Assembly: GCA_001701075.1 (NCBI GenBank)
Contig: DAAK01000021.1
Location: 1-16,606, forward strand
Direction of reading: 5' to 3'
Source of the DNA: Bacteroidales bacterium GP3
GTDB lineage: Bacteria > Bacteroidota > Bacteroidia > Bacteroidales > Muribaculaceae
Length of the DNA stretch: 16,606 nucleotides
Shown here: positions 8,615 through 15,537 of the stretch, piece after piece
Layout: each line of letters opens with the position of its first letter
Numbering within the stretch: the first letter of the stretch is position 1
The notes under the pieces: model-generated
Told to the model about the DNA's origin: nothing
Seen by the model: the letters and a program-made list of their open reading frames with translations, nothing else
The model's database searches: none
Program-made: the position numbers and the translations under genes

Positions 8615-9928
8615 TTATATTGCCACTTCCTGCGTCGCATAATAATTTATGGTTTTTCCAGCAAGGATGGCCATGTATTTGCTCTGTAGAAGTTCCAGAC
8701 GGGCATTGAGGAGGTTGTTGTGTGCTGTCAGGAGGTCAAGGGGATTGACATATCCGAGTTCAAACTGACGGTTGACCAAATCGTCTGTCAATTTCATTGA
8801 ATTAAGTTGAGAAAGCCCGGCATTATATTTTGCCTGTGCATTTGTGGCATTAATATAAAGACTTTCAATCGTCTGCGAAAGATTATCGAGTAATTCTTTC
8901 TTTGTTATGTCATACTGCTGTTCGGCAATTTTGGCCTTAGCCACTGCTCTTTTGGTAGAGTTCCCGTCGAAAATTGGGACACTCAGAGTCAAGCCAATGT
9001 TTTCATTGAAATTATGTCCCATCTGATTACTCCAACTTGTCCCACCGGAATTATATCCTGTTCCTAAGCCACCTTGCAATGCTATATTGGGGAGATTCCC
9101 TGCTTTTGCTATTTTTACATTATTAGCATAGATGGATTTGCTAAGTTCATTGCTCTTGATTTGTGGAAGCCATTCCGCCGCTATGTTGTAGACATCAAGG
9201 CGGTCGGGGAGTGGTGTGAGAACCTCCGAATCATCAAATGAGATATCCGCAACTTGAAGATCATAGTCGATTCCTAATTCTAAAATTTTTTTAAGAGCCA
9301 TTTTAGAACTTTCATAATTGCTTTTTGCTTGAGTGAGATTATATGCGTCCTGCGCTCTTTGACTTTCTATCTGGGCATAGTCTACTTGTGATGAACGTCC
9401 GGATTCTGTTAATTTTAATGCGCGTTCAGCCTGTGCTGTACTCACCTGAAGTGTTTGCTCGGCTATTGTGACAGTCTCAGCAGCATACATGATATTGAGG
9501 TAAGCCTCGAGAATGCCAAGTTTCAGGGTCTTCACAACATCGTCGCCGGCAAGTGCCTGTTGCTGTTCAATGATTTTGGCTGAATCCTGACGATATTTTC
9601 TTATGTTTCCTTCCCATACAGTCCAAGATGCCCCAATATTATATGAGCTGCCATAAGAATTACCGTTTCTGCCTACACCTGGAGATGGATAGTTGGTAAG
9701 ACTTTGGTTGGTATTAAATGACACTGTCGGGAGCCATGCATCTTTTGCCGAAAGGTAGTCCTGTTGTGCGGATTGGATATTCAGCAAGGTGCGCCGTATT
9801 TCTGTGTTGGTAGTGGTGGCCCATTCTACACAGTCGTCGAATGTCCATATTTTCTCTTCAGCTTTCAGACTTGAAGCATATAAGGATATGCTACCGAGAA
9901 GAAGTATTATTCTGCATTTGTTCTTCAT
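8615..9928 (-). CDS. TolC-family outer membrane efflux protein
   Basis: Outer-membrane channel-tunnel of the tripartite exporter. The 437-residue protein has a signal peptide (about 1-23, likely cut after SLKA) and two outer-membrane-factor repeats (PF02321) rich in long amphipathic helices. Visible marks include WTFDDCVEWATTTN near the N-terminus, an inner helical pair around 150-215, and NIGLTLSVPIFDGNSTKRAVAKA-type sequence marking the start of the second repeat near 310-330. It is the first gene of the minus-strand cluster, with a good -7 box 22 bases before its ATG, so it should lead the operon. Having its own TolC suggests a dedicated rather than shared channel. Confidence 0.94.
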   Translation of the reverse strand: MKNKCRIILLLGSISLYASSLKAEEKIWTFDDCVEWATTTNTEIRRTLLNIQSAQQDYLSAKDAWLPTVSFNTNQSLTNYPSPGVGRNGNSYGSSYNIGASWTVWEGNIRKYRQDSAKIIEQQQALAGDDVVKTLKLGILEAYLNIMYAAETVTIAEQTLQVSTAQAERALKLTESGRSSQVDYAQIESQRAQDAYNLTQAKSNYESSKMALKKILELGIDYDLQVADISFDDSEVLTPLPDRLDVYNIAAEWLPQIKSNELSKSIYANNVKIAKAGNLPNIALQGGLGTGYNSGGTSWSNQMGHNFNENIGLTLSVPIFDGNSTKRAVAKAKIAEQQYDITKKELLDNLSQTIESLYINATNAQAKYNAGLSQLNSMKLTDDLVNRQFELGYVNPLDLLTAHNNLLNARLELLQSKYMAILAGKTINYYATQEVAI

Positions 9929-9949
9929 AAGATATTTGTTTTATATTTG
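9917..9949 (+). promoter_or_regulatory. Consensus plus-strand promoter facing the non-coding region
   Basis: TTTG (9917-9920), a 21-bp gap and TATATTTG (9942-9949) match the Bacteroidetes consensus at both boxes. It overlaps the first codons of the tolC-like gene on the opposite strand and would start RNA near 9957, running right, where no convincing protein gene exists. This supports a small RNA or an antisense start. The -7 box abuts the minus-strand -7 box of the tolC-like gene. Confidence 0.45.
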
Positions 9950-9957
9950 CAAAATTA
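9950..9957 (-). promoter_or_regulatory. -7 box of the exporter operon
   Basis: The minus strand reads TAATTTTG, matching TAnnTTTG, 22 bases before the tolC-like ATG. Upstream at the right distance (19-bp gap) there is only a T run (TTTT) instead of TTTG, so the -33 box is imperfect, as expected for a promoter needing an activator such as the LytTR regulator. The predicted start is near 9943, giving a leader of about 15 bases. Confidence 0.5.
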
Positions 9958-10027
9958 ATGGACACCTTTTATATGTAAAAGAAAACTCTGCATAATCCCA
10001 ATATTGAGAGGTAGAAAGCACAAAAAT

Positions 10028-10051
10028 GGGAGCCATTTGCCAATAGCTCCC
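10028..10051 (-). terminator. Terminator-like hairpin upstream of the exporter operon
   Basis: GGGAGC and GCTCCC pair around a 12-base loop. On the minus strand the stem is followed by ATTTTTG, resembling an intrinsic terminator; on the plus strand it is followed by CTCAACT, with no T run. It could be a second stop for read-through from the SGNH gene, insulating the tolC-like gene, or an attenuator if transcription of the exporter begins further upstream. Confidence 0.4.
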
Positions 10052-10158
10052 CTCAACTGTTAAATAAATTTAATATTATGGCAAAAATGCATCATCGGCA
10101 CCATATCATTTTAGCAAAATCGGCAAAAGGTATGGTTTTATTATCTATATATAAAATA

Positions 10159-10191
10159 AAAAACGCTGGCCAAATGTCGGTCAGCGTTTTT
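10159..10191. terminator. Strong bidirectional terminator
   Basis: AAAAACGCTGGCC (10159-10171) pairs with GGTCAGCGTTTTT (10179-10191) over a 7-base loop, with one G-T wobble. On the minus strand it is followed by TTTTTTATTTT and lies 40 bases past the stop of the SGNH gene, making it that gene's terminator. On the plus strand the stem ends in TTTTT and could end the candidate small RNA. Confidence 0.85.
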
Positions 10192-10231
10192 ATGACTTGT
10201 TAGATTGAAAGGTAATAATTATGCATTGATA

Positions 10232-13060
10232 TCAGTTTCCAAGTGGCTTTTCCACTTTAACGAATGTAGAGAGTGGCCAATAGAATGTCTCGGGATCATC
10301 AGGCTGGGAAGGAGAGTACTTGGTGTATGGCTTCAGATGCTTTGCAAGTTCCGGTAGCTTCTCTGCTATTCCTTCCCTGACACATTTTGCCACTTGAGTT
10401 GCTCCATATGTATTGAAATGTGTGTTGTCGGCAAGAGCTTTTTCCTGTCCTTTGAAGGTATTTGCCGGATAGTGAACGAGCGCTTTCTTGCTTCCCTCTT
10501 CTCCGAGAGTTTCGTAGAGTGTTGTCGTCATTTCTGTAATGTCGATGACTGGCACACCTTCACGTTCGGCTACTTGCTTCATGGCATCTGGATAATCTCC
10601 ATGTGTATTCTTATTCTTACCATTAACATCGAAACTGCGACGTGCCGTTGGAGTCAGAAACACTACATTTAGTCCTTGCTGACGTGCGCGGTCAATGAAA
10701 ATCTTTAGGTTATGAGCGTAGTTGTAATAAGCTCCCGATCCGGGACCTTTGTCTTTCTCATCATTGTGTCCGAACTCTACGAAGACATAATCTCCAGGTT
10801 TTGCCATAGAAAGCACCTTGTCATATCTCTTGCTTGCAAAGAAAGAGGATGTACGTTGGCCGCTTTCAGCTTGATTGGATACTGCTATTTCATTGTCAAA
10901 ATAAGCAGGGATGATCTGTCCCCAACTTGCCCATGGTTCTTCAGGTTGATCCACTACGGTGCTGTCTCCACAATAGAAAAGCGTAGTGATACTGTCTGAT
11001 TCTTCAACAGGGCGAATAGTAACGCTCTCCACAGCAGGAGCTTCACCTGTGAATTCAAGTGTGAGCTTGTCGTCCCAGTTGCATACGCCAATCTCACGAG
11101 GATTAAGTCGAACAGTATCTTTTAAGTTTATACCTGGAGACCGCTTATTGATAATGAATGAATATTCCTCGTATTTGTTTTTTGGAAGTGATACGGCATC
11201 AAGCATAAGGCGGCGGTTTTCAGCTCTTACTACAGTGTGCGACTTACGTTTCTTGTCTCCTAATTTTACAGTCACCATGTAATTTCCGTCTGGAACACGT
11301 ACTGAGAAGAAATACGGATTTGTTCCCTTTGCATTTGGTTTTGATCCGAAATCAAAGCCATATCCATAGAATTCGTCGTAAACAGGAATAGATGCATCCA
11401 TTTTGAATGTCTGAGGATATAGAGGCAAAAGATAATCTTTAAGGGAGCAGTCTGTTCCAAGTAGTCCTTCTGCAATGCTTGCTGCATTTAGTCGGGCTCC
11501 CTTCTTGGATGTATGGGTATGGTCTTTCTTAAAGAAGGGAGGAGTTCCTGCTTCTGTAAGTGCCTGGAATTTCTTGCCCGAGATTGCATTGAGGTCAATG
11601 TAGTAAGCTCCAGCTTCTCTTGCAGCGTCTTTTGCCCACTTGCCGTAGCTGTCGGCATTACTTTCGATCTTACCATCCTTCCATTTGTTGCGGGGTGTAT
11701 GGCTCAGGACAATTGGAATTGCACCTTTTTCTTTGGCATCCATTATGAATTTGCGGATATACCAGCCGTAGGTATATACAACCTGGTTGATGCCAGTCTT
11801 CTCCATTTTGAATACCTTGCTTTCTGGTCCTGATCCGTGAAGTTCACCACGAGCTTTTCCTGTATTTATGTCGCCTCCGTCGTTATGCCCAAACTGCATG
11901 ATTACATAGTCGCCTGGCTGAAGAGCATTGTATACATTGTCCCATCGTCCTTCATCAAGGAAAGTGCGGGCACTGCGGCCAGCCATAGCATGGTTCTCTA
12001 CCGTTATCTTCTCTGGGTCGAAAAGTTCTGCTATGACGCTGCCCCAACCCCACATACCATCTTCGTCTTTGTCCTCATTTTTGACTGTGCTGTCGCCAAT
12101 GGTAAATAAAACAGGCTTGCCGGGCTGGCGTGTTCTTCCTGTTATGGTGTCTATGGGGAAGGGGAGAAGGTAGTCCTTAAGTTCGACACCTTCCAATGCG
12201 GCTATCCCCTCAGCGGCGGACTGAGCATTGACCTTAGCACCAAAAGCAGAAGTGTGAATGCGGTCAATATAGAACATTGTCTTCACTTTGTCTTTGCCAA
12301 ACTTCTCAAATTTAGTGGCGGTGATATCGTTGAGATCCACAAAAGGTACATTCTCAGCTTCTGCAACTTGTTTTGCCCAAAGTCCGAATGTCTTGTCTAC
12401 ACGTGTCACTTTTGTGCTGTCTTTATCATCCCAAGCCATGCGTGGGGTTAGTGAAAAGAGAATTGGATGAGCTCCTTTCGCCTTAACCTCACGTACATAG
12501 CGGCGCATATATTCTCCATATGAATAGACAGTGTCGCGTACTCCAGTTTCCTTTATTACCACTGGCATTACTTCGTCACCAATTCCCTTGATGGTGGCTC
12601 TTGCTCTACCGCTGTCAAATGGTCCGTTGTCATTATGACCAAGTTCAATGATTACCCAGTCTCCCGGTCTTACTCCTTCAAGTACGTCTTTCCAAAGCAC
12701 ATTGTAGAACGTGCGGCTGCTCATACCACCGAGAGCATGGTTTTCTACCGTGATCTTGTTCTTGTCAAAAAAATCGGGTGCATAATATCCCCAACCCCAT
12801 TGGCCATTATCTCCATTGCCAAGAGTTCCCGTGCGCATAGTTGAGTTGCCCACAAGAAACAGAACAGGATTGTTTCCGATTCTTGTTGATCCAGAGACAG
12901 GACGTGCCGTGCGTGCTTTGTTAATGCTGTCTGGGGTATTGTCTATAACCTGATTTACATCAGGCATCGGTTGTTGCTTTGCGTCTTGCACTGCTCCTAC
13001 CGCCAGTGCTGCGCAAGCAAGTCCCGCTAATGAGAGAAGCTGCTTGATTGGTTTCATCAT
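10232..13060 (-). CDS. Secreted three-domain SGNH hydrolase (rhamnogalacturonan acetylesterase-like)
   Basis: A 942-residue exported protein with a signal peptide (about 1-24) and three SGNH/GDSL esterase domains. Domain 1 (about 65-300) has GNST with S73, GHND (141-144) and D266-x-x-H269. Domain 2 (about 316-548) has GDST with S324, GHND (391-394) and D513/H516. Domain 3 (about 693-905) has GDST with S700, GHND (764-767) and D878/H881. A segment at about 550-690 between domains 2 and 3 looks like a beta-sandwich, possibly carbohydrate-binding. The GDST, ENHAxxGRSARTF and GHND pattern is that of rhamnogalacturonan/xylan acetylesterases (CE12-like), which remove acetyl groups from plant polysaccharides. 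All three active sites appear complete, though domain 1 has Asn in place of Asp beside the nucleophile. No SusC/SusD or glycosidase gene is next to it, so the substrate is inferred. It has its own promoter and terminator. Confidence 0.9.
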   Translation of the reverse strand: MMKPIKQLLSLAGLACAALAVGAVQDAKQQPMPDVNQVIDNTPDSINKARTARPVSGSTRIGNNPVLFLVGNSTMRTGTLGNGDNGQWGWGYYAPDFFDKNKITVENHALGGMSSRTFYNVLWKDVLEGVRPGDWVIIELGHNDNGPFDSGRARATIKGIGDEVMPVVIKETGVRDTVYSYGEYMRRYVREVKAKGAHPILFSLTPRMAWDDKDSTKVTRVDKTFGLWAKQVAEAENVPFVDLNDITATKFEKFGKDKVKTMFYIDRIHTSAFGAKVNAQSAAEGIAALEGVELKDYLLPFPIDTITGRTRQPGKPVLFTIGDSTVKNEDKDEDGMWGWGSVIAELFDPEKITVENHAMAGRSARTFLDEGRWDNVYNALQPGDYVIMQFGHNDGGDINTGKARGELHGSGPESKVFKMEKTGINQVVYTYGWYIRKFIMDAKEKGAIPIVLSHTPRNKWKDGKIESNADSYGKWAKDAAREAGAYYIDLNAISGKKFQALTEAGTPPFFKKDHTHTSKKGARLNAASIAEGLLGTDCSLKDYLLPLYPQTFKMDASIPVYDEFYGYGFDFGSKPNAKGTNPYFFSVRVPDGNYMVTVKLGDKKRKSHTVVRAENRRLMLDAVSLPKNKYEEYSFIINKRSPGINLKDTVRLNPREIGVCNWDDKLTLEFTGEAPAVESVTIRPVEESDSITTLFYCGDSTVVDQPEEPWASWGQIIPAYFDNEIAVSNQAESGQRTSSFFASKRYDKVLSMAKPGDYVFVEFGHNDEKDKGPGSGAYYNYAHNLKIFIDRARQQGLNVVFLTPTARRSFDVNGKNKNTHGDYPDAMKQVAEREGVPVIDITEMTTTLYETLGEEGSKKALVHYPANTFKGQEKALADNTHFNTYGATQVAKCVREGIAEKLPELAKHLKPYTKYSPSQPDDPETFYWPLSTFVKVEKPLGN

Positions 13061-13094
13061 ATTTGATTATTAGGTTGTTCGTGTAAGAGTGATG

Positions 13095-13126
13095 CAAATT
13101 TAATCATTTTTTCCAAAACTATCAAT
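13095..13126 (-). promoter_or_regulatory. Promoter of the SGNH hydrolase gene
   Basis: The minus strand reads ATTG (13126-13123), a 20-bp gap, then TAAATTTG (13102-13095), a good match to the Bacteroidetes -33/-7 boxes. The predicted start is near 13088, leaving a leader of about 27 bases before the ATG at 13060. Confidence 0.6.
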
Positions 13127-13173
13127 ACATTTAATGATTATCTTCGATTTTTTAGGAAAAATGCGCATTAATA

Positions 13174-13204
13174 TTGTTTATATCAATTTATTTTTATAAC
13201 TTTG
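13174..13204 (+). promoter_or_regulatory. Promoter of the C_GCAxxG_C_C gene
   Basis: TTG (13174-13176), a 20-bp gap and TAACTTTG (13197-13204) match the Bacteroidetes consensus. The start near 13211 gives a leader of about 38 bases to the ATG at 13249. The promoter is divergent from the SGNH promoter, and the two -7 boxes are about 95 bp apart. Confidence 0.6.
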
Positions 13205-13248
13205 CGTAATAACTAACCAGTATAAACATCTGTTTAGAATAAAAATAA

Positions 13249-13698
13249 ATGGAAACAAAAGATATCTCAAAGGAATTAAAAAAGTGTCAGGATCATGCCA
13301 TTGAGCTTAGGAATCAAGGTTATGGCTGTGCTCAATGTGTATTGATGTCACTGGCTAAGAAACTTGACTTGCCTGAAAGTCAGGCTGCACGCATAAGTGC
13401 CGCATTTGGCTCTGGCTTTGCCGGAACGGGTGGAATATGTGGCGTCATCTCGATCCTTGGTGTTGCTGAGGGACTTCTTTCAAAAGGGTATGGTCCGGAA
13501 GATAAGGCTAAGGTGATGTGGAATACGAAGGCTCTCTTTGAAAGGTTTTCAAAAGAAAATGGCGACCGTAGCCTTTGCTGTGAGCTTAAAGGAAAGGAAG
13601 ATACGCGTAAATGTCCCGATCTTATCAAGCAGTCGCTACAGATTTTCTTAGAGGCTCATCCGGAAATAGCGCAGCATCATAAGGGCTTTTTCTTCTGA
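13249..13698 (+). CDS. C_GCAxxG_C_C family cysteine-rich protein
   Basis: A 149-residue cytoplasmic protein of the C_GCAxxG_C_C family (PF09719), named for its conserved cysteines. The motif is visible as GYGCAQCV (24-31, C27 and C30), GGICGVI (61-67, C64) and the C-terminal Cys pair CC (110-111) with C122; C13 is an additional Cys. The family is often suggested to be redox-active or metal-binding, but its biochemical role is not established. No signal peptide or membrane segment is seen. The gene has its own promoter and is a single-gene unit convergent with rlmH (24-base gap, no terminator visible). No gene next to it clarifies its role. Confidence 0.88.
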   Translation: METKDISKELKKCQDHAIELRNQGYGCAQCVLMSLAKKLDLPESQAARISAAFGSGFAGTGGICGVISILGVAEGLLSKGYGPEDKAKVMWNTKALFERFSKENGDRSLCCELKGKEDTRKCPDLIKQSLQIFLEAHPEIAQHHKGFFF

Positions 13699-13722
13699 TA
13701 TCCAAATTCTTTCGATAATTAG

Positions 13723-14196
13723 TCAGTCATGATGATATGGCTCTCCTTTTAGTATTGTCATAGCTCGATAGACTTGCTCGGTGAAGAAGAGACGAATCAT
13801 CTCATGGCTGAAAGTCATTCTTGAAAACGAGAGTTTTGCATCGGCTCGTGCATACACTGACGGGGAAAAACCATATGGTCCTCCAACGATAAAGGCCATT
13901 CTTTTCTTCCCACCAAGCATCCCTTTCTGGATGAAATTGGAAAACTCTCGGGATGTTAGCATATCTCCTCGTTCATCAAGAAGCACAACATAGTCTGAAA
14001 TTGAAACTTCAGCAAGGATCAGTTTCCCCTCCTCATCCTTCTGCTGGTTTTCTGTCAGTTTTCGGGCGTTTTTTATATCCGGAAGATGTTTTATAGAAAA
14101 TTGGATATAGCGTTTTAGGCGTTTGCAATATTCGTCTATTCCAGTCTGTATATAGTCAGTTGTGGTTTTTCCCACAGTTATTAGCGTTATGTCCAT
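13723..14196 (-). CDS. rlmH: 23S rRNA (pseudouridine-1915-N3)-methyltransferase RlmH
   Basis: SPOUT-class methyltransferase that uses S-adenosylmethionine to methylate pseudouridine 1915 in helix 69 of 23S rRNA on assembled 70S ribosomes. The 157-residue length is exactly that of the family. Diagnostic motifs are MDITLITVGK at the start, LLDERGDMLTSREFS (72-86), FIVGGPYGFSPSV (102-114), the knot segment LSFSRMTFSHEMIRLFFTEQ (122-141), and the C-terminal YHHD. The start is the only sensible ATG. It diverges from nadC with 62 bp between the start codons, where the two promoters overlap. Confidence 0.97.
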   Translation of the reverse strand: MDITLITVGKTTTDYIQTGIDEYCKRLKRYIQFSIKHLPDIKNARKLTENQQKDEEGKLILAEVSISDYVVLLDERGDMLTSREFSNFIQKGMLGGKKRMAFIVGGPYGFSPSVYARADAKLSFSRMTFSHEMIRLFFTEQVYRAMTILKGEPYHHD

Positions 14197-14205
14197 ATTT
14201 TTTAT

Positions 14206-14213
14206 TATCTTTG
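14206..14213 (+). promoter_or_regulatory. -7 box for nadC
   Basis: TATCTTTG matches TAnnTTTG 45 bases before the nadC ATG. The expected -33 position falls at about 14182-14187 inside the rlmH start region and has no TTTG, so the upstream box is weak. The predicted start is near 14220. Confidence 0.4.
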
Positions 14214-14233
14214 TAAAAATATCTCCTCATTTG

Positions 14234-14241
14234 CAAAATTA
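14234..14241 (-). promoter_or_regulatory. -7 box for rlmH
   Basis: The minus strand reads TAATTTTG, matching TAnnTTTG, 37 bases before the rlmH ATG. The expected -33 position lies in the first nadC codons and has no exact TTTG. The predicted start is near 14227, so the rlmH and nadC transcripts would begin within about 10 bases of each other on opposite strands. Confidence 0.4.
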
Positions 14242-14258
14242 GTGAAGATTTTTGAATT

Positions 14259-15110
14259 ATGAAAACTAAAGAGGAACTTATTGATGCTCTCCTTGACCTC
14301 GCTTTTGCTGAAGACATAGGCGATGGCGATCATACCACCCTTTCTACTATTCCGGCTGACGCAATGGGTAGATCAAAACTCCTTATTAAGGAGAAAGGAA
14401 TACTTGCCGGGGTGGAAATTGCAAAAAAAGTATTGCATAAAGTCGATCCATCCATCAAGATAGATGTAAAGATTCATGATGGAGCAGAAGTGAAGCCCGG
14501 TGACATTGCGTTTACTGCTGAAGGTCCGGTTAGAAGCCTGCTCATTGCTGAGCGGACGATGCTCAATATCATGCAGCGAATGAGCGGAGTGGCTACCATG
14601 ACAAGGAAATATCAAGATCAGCTTCGTGGCCTTCATACCAAGGTGCTCGATACTCGAAAGACTACTCCTGGAATGCGTATGCTTGAGAAAGAAGCAGTAA
14701 GAATAGGAGGTGGCACTAACCATCGTATAGGTCTTTTTGATATGATTCTTATAAAAGACAATCATGAGGACTTTGCCGGTGGCATTGAGCAGGCTGTAAA
14801 GAGAGCAAAAGATTATTGCAAGAAGATTGGAAAAGAAGACCTTAAGATTGAAGTGGAATGCCGCACTCTTGATGACATCCGCAAGGTGCTTGAAATTGGA
14901 GGCGTAGACAGGATAATGTTCGATAATTTCACTCCCGAATTGACACGTCGGGCTGTTGCTCTCGTTGATGGAAAGGTCGAGACTGAGTCTTCCGGTGGTA
15001 TCACTTTCGATACTCTTAGAGATTATGGCGAGACTGGCGTAGATTTTATCTCTGTGGGTGCTCTCACTCACAGTGTGAAAGGGCTTGACATGTCGTTTAA
15101 GGCTTTCTGA
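14259..15110 (+). CDS. nadC: Nicotinate-nucleotide pyrophosphorylase (carboxylating), quinolinate phosphoribosyltransferase
   Basis: Converts quinolinate and PRPP to nicotinate mononucleotide, CO2 and pyrophosphate, the last committed step of de novo NAD synthesis before the common branch. The 283-residue length is typical. Diagnostic sequence: EDIGDGDHTT (18-27), AERTMLNIMQRMSG (97-110), the PRPP/quinolinate-binding DTRKTTPGMR (131-140), GGGTNHRIGLFD (150-161), IKDNH (165-169), IEVE (197-200) and SSGGI (244-248). It leads a compact plus-strand run: yraN starts 5 bases after the stop, and trmN6 follows closely. nadA and nadB are not in the window. No NAD-responsive element is visible in the short leader. 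Confidence 0.97.
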   Translation: MKTKEELIDALLDLAFAEDIGDGDHTTLSTIPADAMGRSKLLIKEKGILAGVEIAKKVLHKVDPSIKIDVKIHDGAEVKPGDIAFTAEGPVRSLLIAERTMLNIMQRMSGVATMTRKYQDQLRGLHTKVLDTRKTTPGMRMLEKEAVRIGGGTNHRIGLFDMILIKDNHEDFAGGIEQAVKRAKDYCKKIGKEDLKIEVECRTLDDIRKVLEIGGVDRIMFDNFTPELTRRAVALVDGKVETESSGGITFDTLRDYGETGVDFISVGALTHSVKGLDMSFKAF

Positions 15111-15115
15111 TTTAG

Positions 15116-15517
15116 ATGGCTGATAAGGATTATTTAAAGAAGAAAGAAGAAGCATTGAAATGGGGTAAGCAGGCAGAAAACATTGTCTGTGAATACCTCA
15201 TTTCAAAAGGTTATACTGTTAGGGAGCGCAATTGGCGTCCTAAATCCTCAAAGAGTGAGATCGATCTCATTGCCCAAAAAGATAATACTTTGATATTTGT
15301 CGAAGTTAAGGCCAGAACAGATAAGGACGTGGATCCTACTGAAGCAATGACTTCTGAAAAGATAAAAAATGTTGTGAGGGGTGCTAACTCTTATCTTCAG
15401 GCTCAGGATTTTGACTTCTTTTATCGTTTCGATGTGGCTGCTGTGAGTGGAAGTGTGGATGATTTCAAACTCGATTATCTTGAGGATGCCTTTCTTCCTC
15501 CCTTGAGAAGTCGGTGA
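15116..15517 (+). CDS. yraN: YraN/UPF0102 family endonuclease-like protein
   Basis: A 133-residue protein of the UPF0102/YraN family, which has the restriction-endonuclease-like PD-(D/E)xK fold. The conserved GxxAE start is seen as GKQAEN (17-22), followed by the catalytic-type SEIDLIA (47-53) and FVEVKAR (61-67), giving E48, D50, E63 and K65 as the candidate metal-binding set, then RFDVAAV (104-110). The cellular role of the family is unsettled; it is usually found with translation or DNA-processing genes. It begins 5 bases after nadC and its stop is 20 bases before the preferred trmN6 ATG, so it is probably co-transcribed with both. Confidence 0.92.
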   Translation: MADKDYLKKKEEALKWGKQAENIVCEYLISKGYTVRERNWRPKSSKSEIDLIAQKDNTLIFVEVKARTDKDVDPTEAMTSEKIKNVVRGANSYLQAQDFDFFYRFDVAAVSGSVDDFKLDYLEDAFLPPLRSR

Positions 15518-15537
15518 AGCATATCGAGGAGTTTTTG

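Larger units (their letters stand above)
9957..10191 (+). ncRNA. Candidate small RNA between the exporter operon and the SGNH gene
   Basis: About 300 bp (9929-10231) lacks a convincing protein gene. On the plus strand it has a near-perfect promoter (9917-9949), a GC-rich hairpin GGGAGC/GCTCCC (10028-10033 with 10046-10051), a second hairpin ACCATATC/GGTATGGT (10100-10107 with 10129-10136, one G-U pair) enclosing a small ATTTT/AAAAT stem, and a strong terminator at 10159-10191. That gives a predicted RNA of about 235 bases. A 41-codon frame (10078-10203) lies inside but runs through the terminator, so translation is doubtful. I recognise no known RNA family. The alternative is that these hairpins serve only as minus-strand terminators or leader. 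Confidence 0.35.

Noticed and set aside
10078..10203. A 41-codon plus-strand frame beginning MAKMHHRHHIILAKS in the exporter-SGNH gap
   Set aside because: It reads straight through the strong terminator at 10159-10191 and ends beyond it, has no Shine-Dalgarno and no recognisable family; more likely chance inside a structured RNA or spacer.
13699..13722. Terminator between the C_GCAxxG_C_C gene and rlmH
   Set aside because: The 24-base convergent gap has no stem with a T run on either strand.
14373..15155. A 260-codon open frame antisense to nadC, on the minus strand
   Set aside because: It is fully covered by nadC and the yraN start, both with clear family motifs; its translation is low-complexity, Ser/His/Phe-rich and lacks any domain.
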